A stretch of 64,000 nt of DNA, from NCBI RefSeq assembly GCF_023333595.1, contig NZ_JAIQZM010000012.1, forward strand, positions 115,774 to 179,773, read 5' to 3'. Position 1 is the stretch's first letter. The number at the start of each line of letters is the position of its first letter. Source of the DNA: Argonema galeatum A003/A1. GTDB lineage: Bacteria > Cyanobacteriota > Cyanobacteriia > Cyanobacteriales > Aerosakkonemataceae. Below, one piece after another: positions 45,138-53,821 of this stretch. The notes below the pieces were generated by a model, which searched no databases, was not told where the DNA came from, and saw nothing but the letters and a program-made list of their open reading frames with translations. The position numbers and the translations under genes were made by a program.

Positions 45138-45792
45138 TACAATCTGGGCTATCCGTTTTGGCGTTATTAACCTTTGTGGTGACAGGATAAAAGGTCATCT
45201 CTTCTGATTTGTATGGTTGCAGAAGCGATTGTAGGGATTCGGGTTTTTGCACTTCTGGATCTAGCCATTTGTCGTAGTCTTTTGGGTCGAGAATTACTGG
45301 CATTCTGTCGTGAATTGGGCCCATTAACTCGTTTGATTCCGTCGTCAGAATCGTGCAAGATGCGATCGCCTCATCCTCACCTTTTTCCCAGCGTTCCCAC
45401 AATCCAGCAAATGCAAAAGGTTTTCCATCTTGCAAGCGGAAATAAAACGGTTGCTTCTTACCTTCTTGTTCTTGCCATTCATAAAATCCATCAGCTAAAA
45501 TTAAGCACCGCCGACGCTTAAAAGCTGACCGAAAAGCTGGCTTTTCAGCAACGGTTTCTGCCCTAGCGTTAATCAGCTTAGCACCGATTTTAATATCTTT
45601 AGCCCAGGATGGAATTAAACCCCAACGCAACATTTTCAAGTGCCGATTTTTATCATCGGAATCTACTAAAACTGTCGGTACTGGTTGCGTTGGCGCAATG
45701 TTGTATCGTGGCGATAGAGTCGGAACGGAGGCTAGCTGAAATACCTCAGCTACTATCTTCTCGGACTGAGTAAAGCTAAATCGTCCACACAT
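45124..45792 (-). CDS. SOS response-associated peptidase (SRAP, YedK/HMCES family)
   Basis: 222 residues. It begins MCGRFSF, so Cys2 becomes the N-terminal residue that forms a thiazolidine crosslink with abasic sites in single-stranded DNA. Other family marks: SPRYNIAPTQPVPTV, LRWGLIPSWAKD, NARAETVAEKPAFRSAFKRRRCLILADGFYEW (active-site Glu in FYEW) and PIHDRMPVIL with the conserved His. Complete at both ends. Confidence 0.93.
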   Translation of the reverse strand: MCGRFSFTQSEKIVAEVFQLASVPTLSPRYNIAPTQPVPTVLVDSDDKNRHLKMLRWGLIPSWAKDIKIGAKLINARAETVAEKPAFRSAFKRRRCLILADGFYEWQEQEGKKQPFYFRLQDGKPFAFAGLWERWEKGEDEAIASCTILTTESNELMGPIHDRMPVILDPKDYDKWLDPEVQKPESLQSLLQPYKSEEMTFYPVTTKVNNAKTDSPDCIKKV

Positions 45793-45833
45793 ATCTTTAT
45801 AGAGTATTTATCTGTTAATTTTAACAAATATCC

Positions 45834-46376
45834 CTACTTATTTCCACATTTATTAACAGCGACCCACATTTTTTCTAAAGGTACTATCATCTGCTTAGAA
45901 AAAGATTTTATTTGTTCAATACCAATTGCGCCGTCGATATTGGCACCTGTGAGATTGGCATTTTCCAAGTTAGCGCCCTTCAGATTAGCGCCTCTGAGGT
46001 CGGCGTTTTCCAAGTTGGCACCTTTGAGGTTAGCATTCTCCAAATTGGCACCGCTTAGGTTAGCGCCACTTAAATTTGCAGGTACTAATTCTGGGCCATT
46101 ACCGCACCTAAATTGAACTAATTCGCCACTCAAGTCAGCATTGCTTAAATCAACGTTACTTAGATTGGCATCTTCGAGGTTAGCGCCTACTAGATTAGCA
46201 GATCTCAAGTTAGCGTTTCTGAGGTCGCAGCTTGGACAATATTTACTTTCCAACAGTTGTCTAACTATTTGGGAATTATTATTGTAGTTGACTTGACCTT
46301 TAACTTCTTGTACATTAACAGCAGGAGTTAGCAAGGTAAAAGTTATTAAAGAAAGGGATATTTTTAGGGTGTTCAT
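45834..46376 (-). CDS. Exported pentapeptide-repeat protein
   Basis: 180 residues from ATG 46376; the longer frame from 46415 lacks a good N-terminus. Signal peptide MNTLKISLSLITFTLLTPAVNVQEVKG, then pentapeptide repeats of the A(N/D)LxX type (LRNANLRSANLVGANLEDANLSNVDLSNADL and SGANLSGANLENANLKGANLENADLRGANL) forming a right-handed quadrilateral helix, interrupted by a Cys-containing loop (ELVQFRCGNGPELVP), and a C-terminal helix with VNKCGNK. Function unknown. Confidence 0.85.
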   Translation of the reverse strand: MNTLKISLSLITFTLLTPAVNVQEVKGQVNYNNNSQIVRQLLESKYCPSCDLRNANLRSANLVGANLEDANLSNVDLSNADLSGELVQFRCGNGPELVPANLSGANLSGANLENANLKGANLENADLRGANLKGANLENANLTGANIDGAIGIEQIKSFSKQMIVPLEKMWVAVNKCGNK

Positions 46377-46430
46377 AATTGAAGTTTGTGTCATACAATA
46401 ATTATGTGGAATCAATCAAAGGCTACTCAT

Positions 46431-46658
46431 TTAAGAATCAGTAGCTATTTCAACTAGCTTGTTTTTTGAGGATAACCCTGTCTTGATACTGATTTTGGAT
46501 TTGGGTACGTCAAATTTTTCTGCCAGCAGTTTAATTAACTCTTCATTTGCCTTACCATCTACTGGAGGCGACTTCAAATGTACTGTGAGGCTTCCATCTG
46601 GGGCTTCTTCAATCTTTTGCTGTTTTGAATTCGGTTTAACTTTTACCTGTTTTTTCAT
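46431..46658 (-). CDS. DUF167 (YggU) family protein
   Basis: 75 residues from ATG 46658: [71 protein letters not shown]. The [18 protein letters not shown] block is the DUF167 signature. Complete, small alpha/beta protein of unknown role. The longer open frame from 46898 overlaps the DUF2809 gene and is not used. Confidence 0.9.
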   Translation of the reverse strand: MKKQVKVKPNSKQQKIEEAPDGSLTVHLKSPPVDGKANEELIKLLAEKFDVPKSKISIKTGLSSKNKLVEIATDS

Positions 46659-46699
46659 GGGGTTGGGGTTCCTATTTAAGACTACAGACAAGCTTAACA

Positions 46700-47101
46700 T
46701 TAGTCGTCGTGAAATCTCCAAAGAAGTCGCAACCATAACCAACCGATGAAGCAGCCGATGAGATAGTGGGGAAAATCCCACCATGCAAACGTTGTTCCCA
46801 GCAGCAATTTCCCCAAGATGCTCGATCGGATTAGTTGTAAAAGTGGGGGATGCCAAAGTTGTAGAAATTCGAGTATACAAGTAATGATCAATACCCATAT
46901 AGGTATTTTAATCAGTGCTTGGCGCTTTGGAATCAGTAAAAATACGAATAAACACCAGAATATTTCATAAAGAACATCGCCTGCATAATCATTCAACCAC
47001 CAATCGCCTGGGCCTTTGTAGAATTTGGATAGTAAGCCCAGCGGCGTGACAACGATCAGCGAGAGGATAGTCAGTTGGCGAATAGTTGCCTTTTGAAGCA
47101 T
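46700..47101 (-). CDS. DUF2809 family membrane protein
   Basis: 133 residues, four predicted membrane helices ([74 protein letters not shown]). The segments [17 protein letters not shown] and [40 protein letters not shown] match DUF2809. Function unknown; possibly co-transcribed with DUF167. Confidence 0.85.
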   Translation of the reverse strand: MLQKATIRQLTILSLIVVTPLGLLSKFYKGPGDWWLNDYAGDVLYEIFWCLFVFLLIPKRQALIKIPIWVLIITCILEFLQLWHPPLLQLIRSSILGKLLLGTTFAWWDFPHYLIGCFIGWLWLRLLWRFHDD

Positions 47102-47138
47102 TAAGTTTCTATCTCTCGTTTCAAAGCAAAAACCAAAA

Positions 47139-47276
47139 CCTGTCTGAGATCAATAGGACTTACGCAATTAGGCTCTTTTTCCCTCAGATGTAGAGTCAAT
47201 TCATGAATTGACTCTACAGATGTAGTGAATCAAGCGATAAAATGCGTAAGTTCTAATAAATTATCTCTCAGACAGG
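47139..47276. repeat. Three-level nested inverted repeat (MITE B)
   Basis: Outer ends CCTGTCTGAGA (47139-47149) / inverse (47266-47276); middle ends TAGGACTTACGCA (47154-47166) / near-inverse (47243-47255); inner perfect 30-bp palindrome 47189-47218, half-site TGTAGAGTCAATTCA. The inner palindrome has the same frame as the one in elements C and E (GTAGAG...TTCATGAA...CTCTAC) with compensating changes. Confidence 0.85.
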
Positions 47277-47296
47277 TACTTAAAAAGGCTACTTAA

Positions 47297-47815
47297 TTAT
47301 CTGCTTGCGTCGCCGTAGCCAATCACAGCAACTTTATGTCGGTAAACAAGTTCGGCACCGTACCAACCCGAAAGACCGAGAAGTGTAGCCACGAGAAGCG
47401 AAATCGTCAGTCCTACGGGCAAAATTGCCCCTGCGGTGTTGCCCCAACGCAGTATCAGGTTAATAGTTGTAAGGACGATCGCACTAACGTTGAGTAGCAT
47501 ATGCGCCCACCCGGCGCTACGCTTGCGGACTCGTTCAATTTTCAGAAAATCCATAATGCCGGTGAGTGCTGCTACCAAGGCAGAAGCCAACCCAGCGGCC
47601 AGCAGCCAAAAAGAAGCTCGCGCCCAGAAGAAATCCTTTGTCCACCAATATACTAGGTCGGTTGCCGCTAGTCCCACCAGAAAAGCTATTGGAAAGGTGA
47701 CGATGAGAGGATGCAGGGGGTGTCCTGCGATCGCTACTGTACTGGTTACCCCGCTATCGCGATAATCTGTCTCATCACTTTCAATCAGCGGGGGGACATT
47801 GGGAGTTTGTGTCAT
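47297..47815 (-). CDS. DUF2231 family membrane protein
   Basis: 172 residues with four membrane helices. It has the DUF2231 start VAIAGHPLHPLIVTFPIAFLVGLAATDLVYW, then WLLAAGLASALVAALTGIMDFL, AHMLLNVSAIVLTTINLILRW and LPVGLTISLLVATLLGLSGWYGAELVYRHKVAV. The GHPLHP motif may bind a cofactor or metal; function not known. Confidence 0.87.
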   Translation of the reverse strand: MTQTPNVPPLIESDETDYRDSGVTSTVAIAGHPLHPLIVTFPIAFLVGLAATDLVYWWTKDFFWARASFWLLAAGLASALVAALTGIMDFLKIERVRKRSAGWAHMLLNVSAIVLTTINLILRWGNTAGAILPVGLTISLLVATLLGLSGWYGAELVYRHKVAVIGYGDASR

Positions 47816-47819
47816 AAAA

Positions 47820-48258
47820 CCTCATGGTAAGCGGGAAACTCAGTCCCTTTAGGGCTGAGAGGAAAGCGACTCAAGCGGTTTTAACCGCATTGAATATTTT
47901 GATACCATTACCGCCTTGGAGTTGTTTAATTTGGTGTGCTTTTGTGATGCACTTTCGATGGGAGAATTACCATCTCAAACCTCACAACTCTGTACGCATA
48001 ATGTTTTGCTCTTTCGAGCCTCCCTTGCGGGGTTATGTTAGCTTCGACCTGTTATAAGAGCTTTTTAGGCTTGCAACACTGTTTCAGTGACCTTAAAACT
48101 GTTTAATCGCAAGCGACAGAGCGGGGAACTAGCTACGCATTCGCCCGGTGTCGTGACTCAAATAACGGCTACTCGTTTTACCGAGTGGTCTGGTCAGTAC
48201 GGCTTGCTTGATTACTCTTACAAGCCCAGTCCTAAAGGACTGGGTTACTGACACTTCT
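47820..48258. mobile_element. Two back-to-back IS200/IS605-type right-end remnants
   Basis: Read on the - strand, 47825-47890 contains AACCGCTTGAGTCGCTTTCC then a hairpin CTCAGCCCTAAAGGGACTGAG and GTTTCCCGC, the form of a cyanobacterial TnpB-element right end. On the + strand, 48222-48256 contains CCCAGTCCTAAAGGACTGGG followed by TTACTGACAC, another right end. No tnpA or tnpB remains between them; the frame at 47824-48057 on the + strand is not convincing. The ~48090-48140 part resembles the region near 15190-15245. Confidence 0.5.
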
Positions 48259-48650
48259 CTCTCTTGTTTTTATCGTTTCTAAAGTTGATAAATTTTGACG
48301 ATAGTTCCTTTTTCTCGGCCTACTAAACTTCTTGGGAATGGTTATTCCCATTTCAGCCGACTTCTATCAACACCACCGCAGTTTAGACTGTTATGGCGTC
48401 ACTTCTTTATCTCCTTTTTTCCTTTCATTGAGTAAATCTAATCTATCGCTGTAAAAAGCGTATCTGTCTAGGGATGGAGGAGATGTTTATCAGTTATCTA
48501 TCTATAAGTAGAAACTTATATGCAAGTACTGTCGTAGATTTTAAGGTAGACTTTAAAATATTTATTATAGCAAACACTCGCCATGTTTATAGATAAATTA
48601 AGACTTAAATGAATTTACTTATAATTCAGTCAAAAGAAAGATGGCTTAAC
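48259..48650. other. Intergenic, no gene seen
   Basis: AT-rich stretch between the transposon remnant and the hemerythrin leader. It contains a GAATGGTTATTCCCATTTC near-palindrome around 48337 but nothing I can name. Confidence 0.4.
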
Positions 48651-48683
48651 TGGAACCTTATGCGATTCTCGTATAAGGTTCCA
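48651..48683 (+). promoter_or_regulatory. 11-bp hairpin in the hemerythrin leader
   Basis: TGGAACCTTAT (48651-48661) pairs perfectly with ATAAGGTTCCA (48673-48683) over an 11-nt loop, 37 bp before the hemerythrin ATG. It is either an operator or a 5' UTR hairpin. Confidence 0.5.
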
Positions 48684-48720
48684 ATTGCAAACCTACACGA
48701 TTAATAGAGGAGAACAAACG

Positions 48721-49752
48721 ATGGTATCGACTATTGACGACACCAAGCGCACTGCTATTGCCATGAAACTGGCTGATATGAAAGCGGTGCAAAACCTACT
48801 GATCTCGAATGAGGAAGCTCTTATAAAAGAGTGTGGAGATCAAGAAATTTGCGATCGCCTGCGCGATATGCTAGAAGACGATCATAAAAACATGGGCGTT
48901 CTAGACACTGTGATTGTTCAGTATGGTGTCAAGGGAGAGCCGAAGCATACAACAACCAAACTGATTGAGTCAACTCGGAAACTCATGCAAGGTTCAGAGT
49001 TGACTCTGTTTGAGAAAGTAGGTCAGCATGAATTGCTCAAACATCAGCAGACCATGAGTGGACTGCTAATTCACAAAGCTGCTCAAATTGTTGGCGCTGA
49101 CGTTGAAGCTGCTATCACTCCTTTGAACACGGTTAACTTTGAGAACCGGGCTCACCAAGAACAACTCAAAGGAGTCCTGGAAATTCTGGGCACCCGCGAA
49201 CTGACCGGCAAAGACCCAGATCAAGGAATCTGGGCACGGGTTCAAGATGCGGTTGCAGCCTTTACAGGCGTCGCTGGTAGCGTTGTTACCCGCAGCAAGA
49301 GCGACATGAACATTCAAGATCTGATCAAAATGGATCACACCAAGGTGAATCTTCTGTTCACCCAGTTTCAATCTACTGAAGATCCTCAAAAGCTCCAAGA
49401 GTATTTCGGTCAGATTTACAAAGATCTGAGCGCTCATTCGGAAGCTGAAGAGGAAGTTGTCTACCCAGCAGTACGTCCTTACTACGCAAAAACCGAAGAT
49501 CTGTATAAAGAACAAGCTGAAATGAAACAGGTGCTGGAAAAGATTAAGTCTATCAGCCCCTCTTCACCCAATTTCAAAAATGAAGTTAAACAGCTGATGG
49601 CTGCTGTTATGCACCACGTGCAGCAAGAAGAGAATGAAATGTTCGCGAAAATCCGCGACAATTTCAGTGAACAGCAGCAGGAAAAAATGGCTACCGATTT
49701 CAAAACAGCTAAGAGCAAGTTCCAAGATCAACTGGCAGCTTCCCAGAAGTAG
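48721..49752 (+). CDS. Hemerythrin-domain protein
   Basis: 343 residues from ATG 48721 with AGGAG 8-12 nt upstream; the longer frame from 48685 is not needed. The C-terminal half has the HHE-type hemerythrin helices: IQDLIKMDHTKVNLLFTQF, YKDLSAHSEAEEEVVYPAVRPYY and MAAVMHHVQQEENEMFAKI supply the His/Glu ligands for a di-iron site. The N-terminal half (ECGDQEICDRLRDMLEDDHKNMGVLDTVI...FEKVGQHELLKHQQTMSGLLIHKAA) resembles a second, diverged helical bundle. Likely oxygen, NO or iron sensing or storage. Followed by a strong terminator. Confidence 0.88.
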   Translation: MVSTIDDTKRTAIAMKLADMKAVQNLLISNEEALIKECGDQEICDRLRDMLEDDHKNMGVLDTVIVQYGVKGEPKHTTTKLIESTRKLMQGSELTLFEKVGQHELLKHQQTMSGLLIHKAAQIVGADVEAAITPLNTVNFENRAHQEQLKGVLEILGTRELTGKDPDQGIWARVQDAVAAFTGVAGSVVTRSKSDMNIQDLIKMDHTKVNLLFTQFQSTEDPQKLQEYFGQIYKDLSAHSEAEEEVVYPAVRPYYAKTEDLYKEQAEMKQVLEKIKSISPSSPNFKNEVKQLMAAVMHHVQQEENEMFAKIRDNFSEQQQEKMATDFKTAKSKFQDQLAASQK

Positions 49753-49823
49753 TAACGTAAGTTGCTAGCTATATTCTTGAGGCTGATAGCGATCGATAGT
49801 TAGTAGTAAATAGCAATCTTCGC

Positions 49824-49858
49824 GCGTTTCCAGGTTCTATCTGGAAACGCCTTTTTTT
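49824..49858 (+). terminator. Intrinsic terminator
   Basis: GCGTTTCCAG (49824-49833), 7-nt loop, CTGGAAACGC (49841-49850), then C and seven T. It ends the hemerythrin transcript. Confidence 0.88.
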
Positions 49859-50307
49859 GTAGGTTGGGCTTTTGTGAAGCGAAATGCAACCTACTGTCGC
49901 AAGTCTATTTTTCGGCGGACGCGAAGGGATTGTTATGGAGAGCCTATTTAGCACATCACCCGCAAGGCTGACATTTCTGCCGTAAGAAGCACAATCCCAA
50001 GTTTTTTCGGCATTGTTCCAGTTAATAACGATCGGTGTATAGGAACTAAGTATTAGTTTGAATCGTCGCCTACCGATAGACTCGCTTTATCCTTCTCTCG
50101 TAAATAGGCTGCGTCAGCTGTCGTAAGATAGTTTACGATAGTAAGCAATAGAGTGCGATCGCTCTTCTGCCTGTGGGCATATCGCTCTTTAATATACGGA
50201 TAAAGCATCAGGGTAGCTAACCTTGACATTTTCTGGGTGCTAAACCTTGCTCAGGGTGCGGCATTTCCAAGATCTCTTTTGGTGTGAGTTTTGTGAGACT
50301 ACATTTT
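49859..50307. other. Intergenic, promoter region of the exported-protein operon
   Basis: About 450 bp without a gene. It contains HIP1-like sites (GTGCGATCGCTC near 50155) and presumably the promoter of the three-gene operon; no operator recognised. Confidence 0.4.
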
Positions 50308-51534
50308 ATGCGTTTATCAACTGTTGCTGTTTATACGTTAGCTGCTCTGGCAGCAGGGGCTCTGAGCGCAGAAGCCAACCCCAGCCAGAGTAAGCATTCT
50401 CCTCCGGTAGAACAAGCGATCGCACTCTCCTCGGCGTTGAAGGAGGCAGTTGCGCCACCGGAAACTCTAGCAGCACAACTAGCTGCCGAGATAGAAAGCG
50501 ATCGCACAAACGTTTTAGGGCAAGTCGGATCGTTCCCAGAAAAAGCCCAACCTACAGATAACCTCGTTTCTCAGTTATCCACCACAAATACCGAAAAGCT
50601 CGGCTCGACTGAGTTACTGTTGACAGAAGGCCCAGGTGCTGAGGCACTCCGCGCCAACGACTTCGTTTCCGAATCATCCATTACTGCCGATGTCAACCAG
50701 CTGGTAACTCCGCCAGCACAAAACCGCACTACTGCTTGCGGTCAACAAACCAGACAGAACGCTGACCCAGCAAGGTCTACTCAGGTAGCGCAGAGAACGG
50801 CGAGAGAGTGCCCAAGGCCCGATCGAATTACCCCACTGGCAATACCAGAAGTAGAAGATGAATTTGAATCTTCGCCCGGTCTGAGCATTTATATCCCCGT
50901 AGGTTTTGGGGCCGATCGAAACACCGTCTTTATCGGCGGTACTTATCAAAACACCACCCGACACGATGACGACGACAATAATGGCAACGTTGGGGTGGGG
51001 ATTGGTTTAGGCGATGCCGATCGATTAGTGGGCGTCGAACTGTCCTATGCCTTTAAAAATTTTAATGATGAAAATGACTTTGGCGAAGGCGGCTTTAATG
51101 CCAAAGTGCATCGTCGCTTTGGAGATAGCTTCTCCATAGCAGCAGGCTACAACGGCTTTGTAAATATCGGTCGCAACGATTTTGAACATTCCCGCTATGG
51201 AGTGATTACCAAAATCTTTCGGACGCGAGAATCTATTCGCGATCCTCTCAGTCGTGTCTCTGTCACTCTCGGTGTAGGGGATGGACAGTTCCGATCGAAT
51301 GGTGCTATCGATGCTGGTGATAACGACCCCAACTTTTTTGGGAATATAGCCCTCCGCATTATCCGACCAGTCAGTTTTATTACAGAGTGGACAGGAACAG
51401 ACCTAGCATTGGGACTTTCGATCGCACCGTTTAAACGCTTTCCTTGGGTGATTACCCCAGCCGTGCGCGACCTTGCCGGTAGAGGTGACGACCCTCGATT
51501 TGTGTTAGGCTCTGGAATTTCATTTCAGTTTTAA
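50308..51534 (+). CDS. Outer-membrane beta-barrel protein
   Basis: 408 residues from ATG 50308, chosen because it gives a clean signal peptide (MRLSTVAVYTLAALAAGALSAEA). A GTG at 50284 would add eight residues. A disordered region (~30-180) with VAPPETLAAQLAAEIESDR leads to a C-terminal barrel of ~220 residues (GLSIYIPVGFGADRNTVFIGGTY...GVELSYAFKNF...FSIAAGYNGFV), ending in SGISFQF with the terminal Phe of outer-membrane proteins. An Asp/Asn run (DDDDNNGN) may bind calcium. First of three exported-protein genes. Confidence 0.78.
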   Translation: MRLSTVAVYTLAALAAGALSAEANPSQSKHSPPVEQAIALSSALKEAVAPPETLAAQLAAEIESDRTNVLGQVGSFPEKAQPTDNLVSQLSTTNTEKLGSTELLLTEGPGAEALRANDFVSESSITADVNQLVTPPAQNRTTACGQQTRQNADPARSTQVAQRTARECPRPDRITPLAIPEVEDEFESSPGLSIYIPVGFGADRNTVFIGGTYQNTTRHDDDDNNGNVGVGIGLGDADRLVGVELSYAFKNFNDENDFGEGGFNAKVHRRFGDSFSIAAGYNGFVNIGRNDFEHSRYGVITKIFRTRESIRDPLSRVSVTLGVGDGQFRSNGAIDAGDNDPNFFGNIALRIIRPVSFITEWTGTDLALGLSIAPFKRFPWVITPAVRDLAGRGDDPRFVLGSGISFQF

Positions 51535-51548
51535 GTAGGAGGTGCTAA

Positions 51549-51962
51549 ATGCGGACAATTAAATCCCTTGCTTGGGTCGTTGGTCTATCTGTAGTTGCCG
51601 GGTCGCTAACGGTTGGGCCAGTCAGGGCTGACCACGCTCCCGATATCACGGGAACCAATTATTGGAACAACACAGCGCCTCGATTTGGTGGTCGAGGCGG
51701 TCGGTTAGATCCCCAGTTGGCCGATCGCGTCAGAAGGTTCAACGATGAATCCCAACAAGCCTATAACGCTTGTCTGGCAGCAGTCGAAGCGGCACCGCCA
51801 AGTGCGGGCGGCCCCCGACAGTATTTAAGAAATCCCCAAGAAGTTGCAGGCGAATATCCAGCTGCGTGTCAGCGGCTGAATGCCTTAAGGAATGATCGAG
51901 ACAACTTGAGGAACGAATTGGAACGAGTAGGACAAATAAGTCCAGCTTTTAAGAGTTGGTAG
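51549..51962 (+). CDS. Small exported protein
   Basis: 137 residues, AGGAGGT just before the ATG. Signal peptide MRTIKSLAWVVGLSVVAGSLTVGPVRA, then DHAPDITGTNYWNNTAPRFGG and a helical part with CLAAVEAA...CQRLNALRNDRDNLRNELERVG. Two Cys may form a disulfide. No family recognised. 14 bp after the barrel gene. Confidence 0.75.
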   Translation: MRTIKSLAWVVGLSVVAGSLTVGPVRADHAPDITGTNYWNNTAPRFGGRGGRLDPQLADRVRRFNDESQQAYNACLAAVEAAPPSAGGPRQYLRNPQEVAGEYPAACQRLNALRNDRDNLRNELERVGQISPAFKSW

Positions 51963-52003
51963 AGTTTCGCCCCCATAGTGAGTGAGGAGAAGTGATAACA
52001 GCT

Positions 52004-52699
52004 ATGATGCAGAAAAAGCTTAAGAGATATCGGGCTGCCGGGGTACAGTTGCTGATGGGAGCGATCGCCGCCGGACTTGTAGGGAGCTTCTCGACAGCAG
52101 TTAAAGCTCAGATGACCATCCCCGATCGCGGTATCCAATATAACGAGGATACCCTGATCGAATTTGAATTCAGAGAATCCCACGGCTATTACAGGTCAAC
52201 CTTTGGCGTCATCAACTTAGCTACCCGTGAAATGACCGATCTGATTGCCGAAGTTAAACCCTTTGACGACTTTAGCGATCGATCTGAACTTAATAATCCC
52301 TCCACGCGCACCGATGACGTTGGCACATCAAGGGATTTTGTGGGGACACCCGGTAACTCGGTGCCAGATCCCATCAGGCGGTTTACGTTTGATGCCAATA
52401 CTCAGTATGCCTTCTACCTAAAGGTTTTTCGCCCCAACGGTACACTTTTAACCACACTTTACTCGACAAGATTCGAGCAACTTAGTGGTAGCCAAGATGC
52501 AGATTCTGCCCAGTCTGTAGGTGGTTTATCTGACGGAAAGGTGGGCGATCGCAAAGGCGTCCGCATCAGCTGGGATGATACCGGAGTACTGCGACCCGAC
52601 GGTGTTCGTCCTCCTGGAAAAGATCGCGACTTCGACGACTTCATTGTCGAAGCTGGCGGTTTTCTAGTAACCTCCGCCCCTTGCCCCAGAGTCAAGTAA
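52004..52699 (+). CDS. Exported protein of the barrel operon
   Basis: 231 residues from ATG 52004, with GAGGAGA ~14 nt upstream; a GTG at 51992 is too close to that site. Signal peptide MMQKKLKRYRAAGVQLLMGAIAAGLVGSFSTAVKA, then beta-rich: TLIEFEFRESHGYYRSTFGVINL, YAFYLKVFRPNGTLLTTLYST, and an Asp-rich end WDDTG...KDRDFDDFIVEAGGFLV that resembles the DUF4114-type Asp motif. Last gene of the operon, followed by a palindrome. Confidence 0.72.
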   Translation: MMQKKLKRYRAAGVQLLMGAIAAGLVGSFSTAVKAQMTIPDRGIQYNEDTLIEFEFRESHGYYRSTFGVINLATREMTDLIAEVKPFDDFSDRSELNNPSTRTDDVGTSRDFVGTPGNSVPDPIRRFTFDANTQYAFYLKVFRPNGTLLTTLYSTRFEQLSGSQDADSAQSVGGLSDGKVGDRKGVRISWDDTGVLRPDGVRPPGKDRDFDDFIVEAGGFLVTSAPCPRVK

Positions 52700-52728
52700 T
52701 ACCGCTCTTTGAGGTTAGTGAGGTATAG

Positions 52729-52761
52729 AAAAACCCGGTTTCTTCAAGAAACCGGGTTTTT
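52729..52761. terminator. 16-bp perfect hairpin (AAACCCGGTTTC palindrome)
   Basis: AAAAACCCGGTTTCTT (52729-52744) pairs with its inverse 52746-52761, which ends in five T. It is well placed to terminate the exported-protein operon and belongs to the same repeat family as 41945-41985. Confidence 0.75.
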
Positions 52762-52789
52762 GGGCTGTACTGTTGCTCCACTTCATGTA

Positions 52790-52855
52790 TAGCTAGGGAC
52801 TAGGGGCTAGGGGCTAGGGGCTAGGGAAGAGGGAAGAGGGAAGAGGGAAAAGGTT
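52790..52855. repeat. Heptamer repeats GGGGCTA and GAAGAGG
   Basis: About three copies each of GGGGCTA and GAAGAGG in a row, filamentous-cyanobacterial STRR type. Confidence 0.8.
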
Positions 52856-52927
52856 ACTCCGTAAGGGATTTGGAAAATAAGTAAGAGTTGGAGTTGCCCT
52901 AACCGACGAGAGCGGTTGCTATAAATT

Positions 52928-53018
52928 GTAGGGGCGGGTTTTGCCATGATTCTGGTCGGTTAGCCACAAATTATCTGCAAAACCGTTCGGCAGATCTCAC
53001 GGCGAAGCCCGCCCCTAC
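52928..53018. repeat. Inverted repeat GTAGGGGCGGG...CCCGCCCCTAC
   Basis: GTAGGGGCGGGTTTTGCC (52928-52945) and its near-inverse (53001-53018) enclose ~55 bp. Related in style to the GGGGCGAAGCATT repeat inside element D. Fills the gap between the operon and the DJ-1 gene. Confidence 0.78.
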
Positions 53019-53062
53019 GCTATGAAGAAAATCGTTTTATTCTACCTCACTCGGCTTTTGAT

Positions 53063-53662
53063 TTAGACAGCAGCCAATTCTGGATGCTCAATCCTTGTTC
53101 CCAGAAGTTTGAGGAATTCAGCTAGCCAGCGGGGATGCGCGGGCCAAGCCGGTGCCGTCACCAGATTGCCATCAACCATCGCCTCATCTACGGGAATATG
53201 AGCATAGAGTCCGCCAGCCATAGTCACATCTGGGCCACAGGCGGGATATGCCGTGCAACTCTTACCTTCCAGGACTCCAGCAGCAGCCAAAACCTGCAAC
53301 CCGTGGCATATTGCGGCAATAGGTTTATTTGCTTCGGCAAAGTGGCGGGTAATATCCAGCACCTTCTCATTTAAACGAATGTACTCCGGCGCACGTCCCC
53401 CAGGTACTACTAAGGCGTCGTAAGCTTCTGCTTCCACTTCATCAAAGTCGGCGTTTAACGTAAAATTATGACCTGGTTTCTCGCTATAGGTTCGATCGCC
53501 CTCAAAGTCGTGAACGGCTGTTCGCACTTTTTCACCGGCTTTTTTGTCGGGACAAACAACATGAACGGTGTGTCCAACCATCTGTAGGGCTTGGAACGGC
53601 ACCATGACTTCATAATCTTCCACATAATCACCGACAAGCATCAAAATCTTCTTGGCAGCCAT
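53063..53662 (-). CDS. DJ-1/PfpI family protein
   Basis: 199 residues. The nucleophile elbow AICHG gives Cys119-His120; [12 protein letters not shown] and [12 protein letters not shown] are the other family landmarks (acidic residue near 18). Members act as glyoxalase/deglycase-like or stress proteins; true protease activity is doubtful. The start codon region and 5' flank are duplicated at 58432 together with a Uma2 fragment. Confidence 0.9.
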   Translation of the reverse strand: MAAKKILMLVGDYVEDYEVMVPFQALQMVGHTVHVVCPDKKAGEKVRTAVHDFEGDRTYSEKPGHNFTLNADFDEVEAEAYDALVVPGGRAPEYIRLNEKVLDITRHFAEANKPIAAICHGLQVLAAAGVLEGKSCTAYPACGPDVTMAGGLYAHIPVDEAMVDGNLVTAPAWPAHPRWLAEFLKLLGTRIEHPELAAV

Positions 53663-53691
53663 ATTTTAAATCCTTCTTGACTTAGCTAAAC

Positions 53692-53821
53692 TCACTCTAG
53701 CAACCAACTAAATAAGCCTTTTACTGTAAGGCTAAAATCTTTGGCAAATTCTGGCACTGGCAAAAGTGTTCCAGCTTCGTGGTAAAAAGCGATCGATCTG
53801 GCAGATAGACAAACACAGATT
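53692..53821 (-). pseudogene. 3' fragment of a Uma2 gene
   Basis: 130 bp nearly identical to the 3' end of the Uma2 gene at 58467-59030 (coding ...LTVKGLFSWLLE). It lacks 4 bp (one GATC) relative to the intact gene, so the frame is broken. The duplicated block is 53657-53821 versus 58432-58600 and includes the DJ-1 start codon. Confidence 0.88.

Noticed and set aside
47824..48057. 77-codon + frame in the 47.8-kb remnant
   Set aside because: It begins in the transposon-end hairpin and does not match a transposase.
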